A stretch of 64,000 nt of DNA from an uncultured Candidatus Melainabacteria bacterium (GTDB lineage Bacteria; Cyanobacteriota; Vampirovibrionia; Gastranaerophilales; Gastranaerophilaceae), in the NCBI GenBank assembly GCA_947525005.1, contig CANNUY010000001.1, forward strand, positions 409,143-473,142, read 5' to 3'. Position numbers and translations under genes: made by a program. A model generated the notes under the pieces. The model saw only the letters and a program-made list of their open reading frames with translations. It was not told where the DNA came from and ran no database searches. Positions 62,005 through 64,000 of this stretch are shown here, piece after piece; the stretch's first letter is position 1, and each line of letters begins with the position of its first letter.

Positions 62005-63082
62005 ATGGACATAAATGATTTAAAAATTTTAGCTGAAAGAGTTGAAAAAAATAAGGAGTATCTTTGACTTAGAAAAATTAAAATCTGAGTTACATGATGT
62101 AGAATCTAAACTACAACTTCCTGAGGTTTGGGCTAATCAGAAGTTGGCATCTGAACTTGGTCAAAGAGTCAGAGAACTAAAAGAAAATATTGAAAATGTC
62201 AGTAATTGGTCACAAATAATAGAAGATGCTCAAGTTGCTTTTGAAATGGGTGATGAAGAACTTATAACTGATGCTGAAAATCAGTTAGAACAATTAAAAC
62301 AAGCACTTGATAAATTTGATTTTCAAAAAATGCTTAGTGGAGAATATGATTCAGCTGATGCAATTTTGTCAGTAAACGCTGGTGCAGGTGGAACAGATGC
62401 ACAAGATTGGACACAGATGTTACTTCGTATGTATACCCGTTGGGCAGAGAATAAAGGCTGGAAAGTTGAACTTCTAGATAAATCAGATGGTGAAGAAGCT
62501 GGTATCAAATCAGCTACCATAAAAATTACTGGTAAATATGCATACGGTTACGCAAAAGCAGAAAAGGGTGTGCATAGACTTGTACGTATTTCTCCATTCA
62601 ATGCAAATGGTAAACGTCAAACAAGTTTTGCATCTTGTGAAGTTTCTCCTATTATTCCTGATATAGAGAAAACAATTATTATACCCCCAGAAGATTTGGA
62701 AATAGATACAATGCGTTCAGGTGGTGCAGGTGGACAGAATGTCAATAAAGTTGAAACAGCAGTTAGAATCTTGCACAAACCAACAGGTATTGTTGTAAAA
62801 TGTCAGCAAGAGCGTTCACAACTTCAAAATAAAGAGTATGCAATGCAAATTTTGGTTTCTAAGTTGCTTGAAATTAAACAAAATGAACACGAAAAGAAAC
62901 TTGCTGAACTTAAAGGTGAAAACTTTGATATCAATTTTGGTTCACAAATCCGTTCTTATGTTTTCCACCCATATAAAATGGTTAAAGATCATAGAACAGG
63001 GTACGAAGTTGGTAATGTAGATGCTGTTATGGACGGTGACCTAGACGGATTTATTGAAACTTATTTGAAGTCAAGAGAGTAG
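62005..63082 (+). CDS. prfB: peptide chain release factor 2, programmed +1 frameshift
   Basis: RF2 is encoded in two frames. The ATG at 62005 opens a 20-codon first part (MDINDLKILAERVEKNKEYL) that ends in TGA at 62065-62067. A +1 slip on CTT continues as DLEKLKSELHDVESK... to the stop at 63080-63082; joined as 62005-62064 and 62066-63082 it gives 358 residues, the normal RF2 size. The stop-recognition SPF is in VRISPFNANG and the GGQ catalytic loop in RSGGAGGQNVNKVETAV. Low RF2 slows reading of TGA and so raises its own synthesis. The ATG follows an extended -10 box by six bases. Confidence 0.95.
62053..62068 (+). promoter_or_regulatory. prfB: prfB programmed frameshift site
   Basis: AAGGAG, TAT, CTT TGA C. 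The internal Shine-Dalgarno-like AAGGAG sits three bases before CTT, the spacing that drives +1 slippage in E. coli prfB (AGGGGG TAT CTT TGA C). Confidence 0.95.
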
Positions 63083-63109
63083 TTGACAGTTAAAATTGTA
63101 AGTGTCATT

Positions 63110-63775
63110 AATAGTGGTCGGCACTACTGTCCATGATAATTTTAACCTGTCATTGCGGCGGATTTTGTGTAGGCTGACCGAGTGAAACGAGGGAACGCCG
63201 AAGTAACGCCGAAAAAATGAACGATAGTTTTACAAAGTAAAACAAAGTGAATGACTTGAAGGCGTGAAACAATAATCCAAGACAACGATAGTGTGGCAAT
63301 CCATAAACAAACGGTTCTGCGTACATAAAAAGACTTTTTCTGGATTACCACGTCACTCCGTTTCTCGTAATGACGTGCAACCCGTCATTGCGAACGATTG
63401 AACAGTTTGCAAAGTAGTAAGTGTGGCAATCCATAAACCAACGGTTCTGCGTACATAAAAAACTTTTCTGGATTACCACGTCGCTTCGCTCCTCGTAATG
63501 ACGTGTAAAAATATTTTTTAGAGACCCTGAAACAAGTTCAGGGTGACTAAATCCAAATATATACAGTCATTCCGAATTGCGAATTTACGGACGAACGACA
63601 CGAAGTTAGTTCGGATAGCGAACAGATTGAGCCGACTGTGACAACGTCACAAAAGGTGAAACTCTGTGAGCGTGGAGTAAATTCAAGACTATTTCGGAAT
63701 CCCTGTAAACACTAACCGTCATTCAGAGCGTGCCATTAATATTTTTTGAGGCAAGCGTGGAATCCCTGCAAACCC
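63110..63775. repeat. compound dispersed repeat region
   Basis: Most of this ~790-base gene-free gap (63083-63872) consists of repeats: 63125-63328 matches 44503-44700; 63285-63450 matches 2450-2640; 63494-63540 resembles 14387-14447; and GGCAAGCGTGGAATCCCTG near 63750 resembles 5808-5862. Three AATCCATAAAC(A/C)AACGGTTC units are present. It looks like nested or successive insertions of one repeat family. Confidence 0.8.
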
Positions 63776-63813
63776 AAAATCATATTACCCTTTGTAAATA
63801 TATATTTTCAAAA

Positions 63814-63844
63814 TGAACCTTTTATGAACAAAATTCGTTATAAT
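63814..63844 (+). promoter_or_regulatory. ECF-sigma-like promoter element of the 63873 gene
   Basis: TGAACC (63814-63819), 16 bases, CGTTATAAT (63836-63844), with CCCTTTGTAAATATATATTT upstream. It is the plus-strand counterpart of the element at 53532-53562. Confidence 0.55.
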
Positions 63845-63872
63845 AATGGAACAGATTCAAATTGAGGTTTTT

Positions 63873-64000
63873 ATGAAAAAAATTTTTATTATTTTATTTT
63901 TATTACTTTGTATAATTCCACAAAATTCAAATACTTATGCTTTGACAAATTCACAATATTATGAACAAATAATTTTGAATGAAGTTAAACAAAATGAAAA
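63873..64000 (+). CDS. start of a secreted protein, probably of the IGD-repeat group
   Basis: The first ~42 residues of a gene cut by the window edge: a signal peptide (MKKIFIILFLLLCIIPQNS...) followed by TNSQYYEQIILNEVKQNE. The start resembles that of the 51361 product (signal peptide then STQQELLKNKQIILNDFVK), and the promoter element is shared with that group. TTGAGG is a weak ribosome site. Whether IGD repeats follow cannot be seen. Confidence 0.6.
   Translation, partial: MKKIFIILFLLLCIIPQNSNTYALTNSQYYEQIILNEVKQNE

Noticed and set aside
62041..62070. prfB as a gene starting with TTG at 62042, or broken by the TGA at 62065
   Set aside because: The AAGGAG-TAT-CTT-TGA-C site is the standard programmed frameshift, and the upstream ATG frame supplies the normal RF2 N-terminus.

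Overview
The window reads as chromosome of an anaerobic, AT-rich, non-photosynthetic relative of the Cyanobacteria, most likely a Vampirovibrionia/Melainabacteria (Gastranaerophilales-type) gut bacterium. The main argument is RNA polymerase: beta-prime is split into rpoC1 and rpoC2 at the cyanobacterial position, and rpoC2 carries a very large insertion in the trigger-loop region. A class III anaerobic ribonucleotide reductase (nrdD/nrdG), a single-cluster ferredoxin and a DUF4330 / IctB-like gene pair fit that placement. This is inferred from gene content; no 16S gene or database comparison was available.

Layout. 1-6.7 kb: end of a glycolate-oxidase-type gene, a long coiled-coil protein, a flavoprotein overlapping folK, an orphan sugar ABC permease, a MarR regulator and an HD-GYP-like protein. 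6.8-10.8 kb: heptose-type kinase, DUF4330 and O-antigen-ligase-like genes (surface polysaccharide), an XRE regulator and a secreted thermonuclease. 10.9-18.3 kb: operon ribH-murQ-gpsA-ricT, then gshB, a diverged purD-like gene and a phosphohexomutase. 18.5-33.9 kb: information-processing block rpoB-rpoC1-rpoC2, then infA-rpmJ-rpsM-rpsK-rpsD-rpoA-rplQ-truA-rplM-rpsI. 33.9-39.7 kb: SDR enzyme, small ribbon-helix-helix protein, TonB-ExbB-ExbD-ExbD, two secreted proteins and a small repressor with its operator. 40-48.2 kb: der, glf, several proteins without close relatives that I recognise (one a probable NADAR plus phosphatase-like fusion, one with a PRPP-loop-like motif), and an MCE/MlaD protein. 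48.2-50.4 kb: upp, deoB, ferredoxin. 50.5-53.5 kb: an accessory island of secreted proteins built from 15-16-residue IGD...Y repeats. 53.8-63.1 kb: nrdG, nrdD, an ArsB/NhaD-type transporter, an orphan DNA methylase, a short SpoIID protein, HU and prfB with a programmed frameshift. 63.1-64 kb: dispersed repeats and the start of what is probably another member of the island's gene group.

Two regulatory patterns seem most worth following. First, at least six genes (ABC permease, SDR, a hypothetical, MlaD-like, DNA methylase, prfB) have an extended -10 box (TGN plus TATAAT or close variant) whose last base lies exactly six bases before the ATG, which predicts leaderless mRNAs. Second, five genes of the repeat-protein group share an upstream element of the form TGAACC (TGAACA once), 16 bases, CGTTA(T/C)AAT, which looks like an ECF-sigma promoter and points to a co-regulated secreted-repeat-protein system. 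Intergenic regions also carry many copies of a dispersed, GC-richer non-coding repeat. I saw no tRNA, rRNA, CRISPR array, insertion sequence or prophage.
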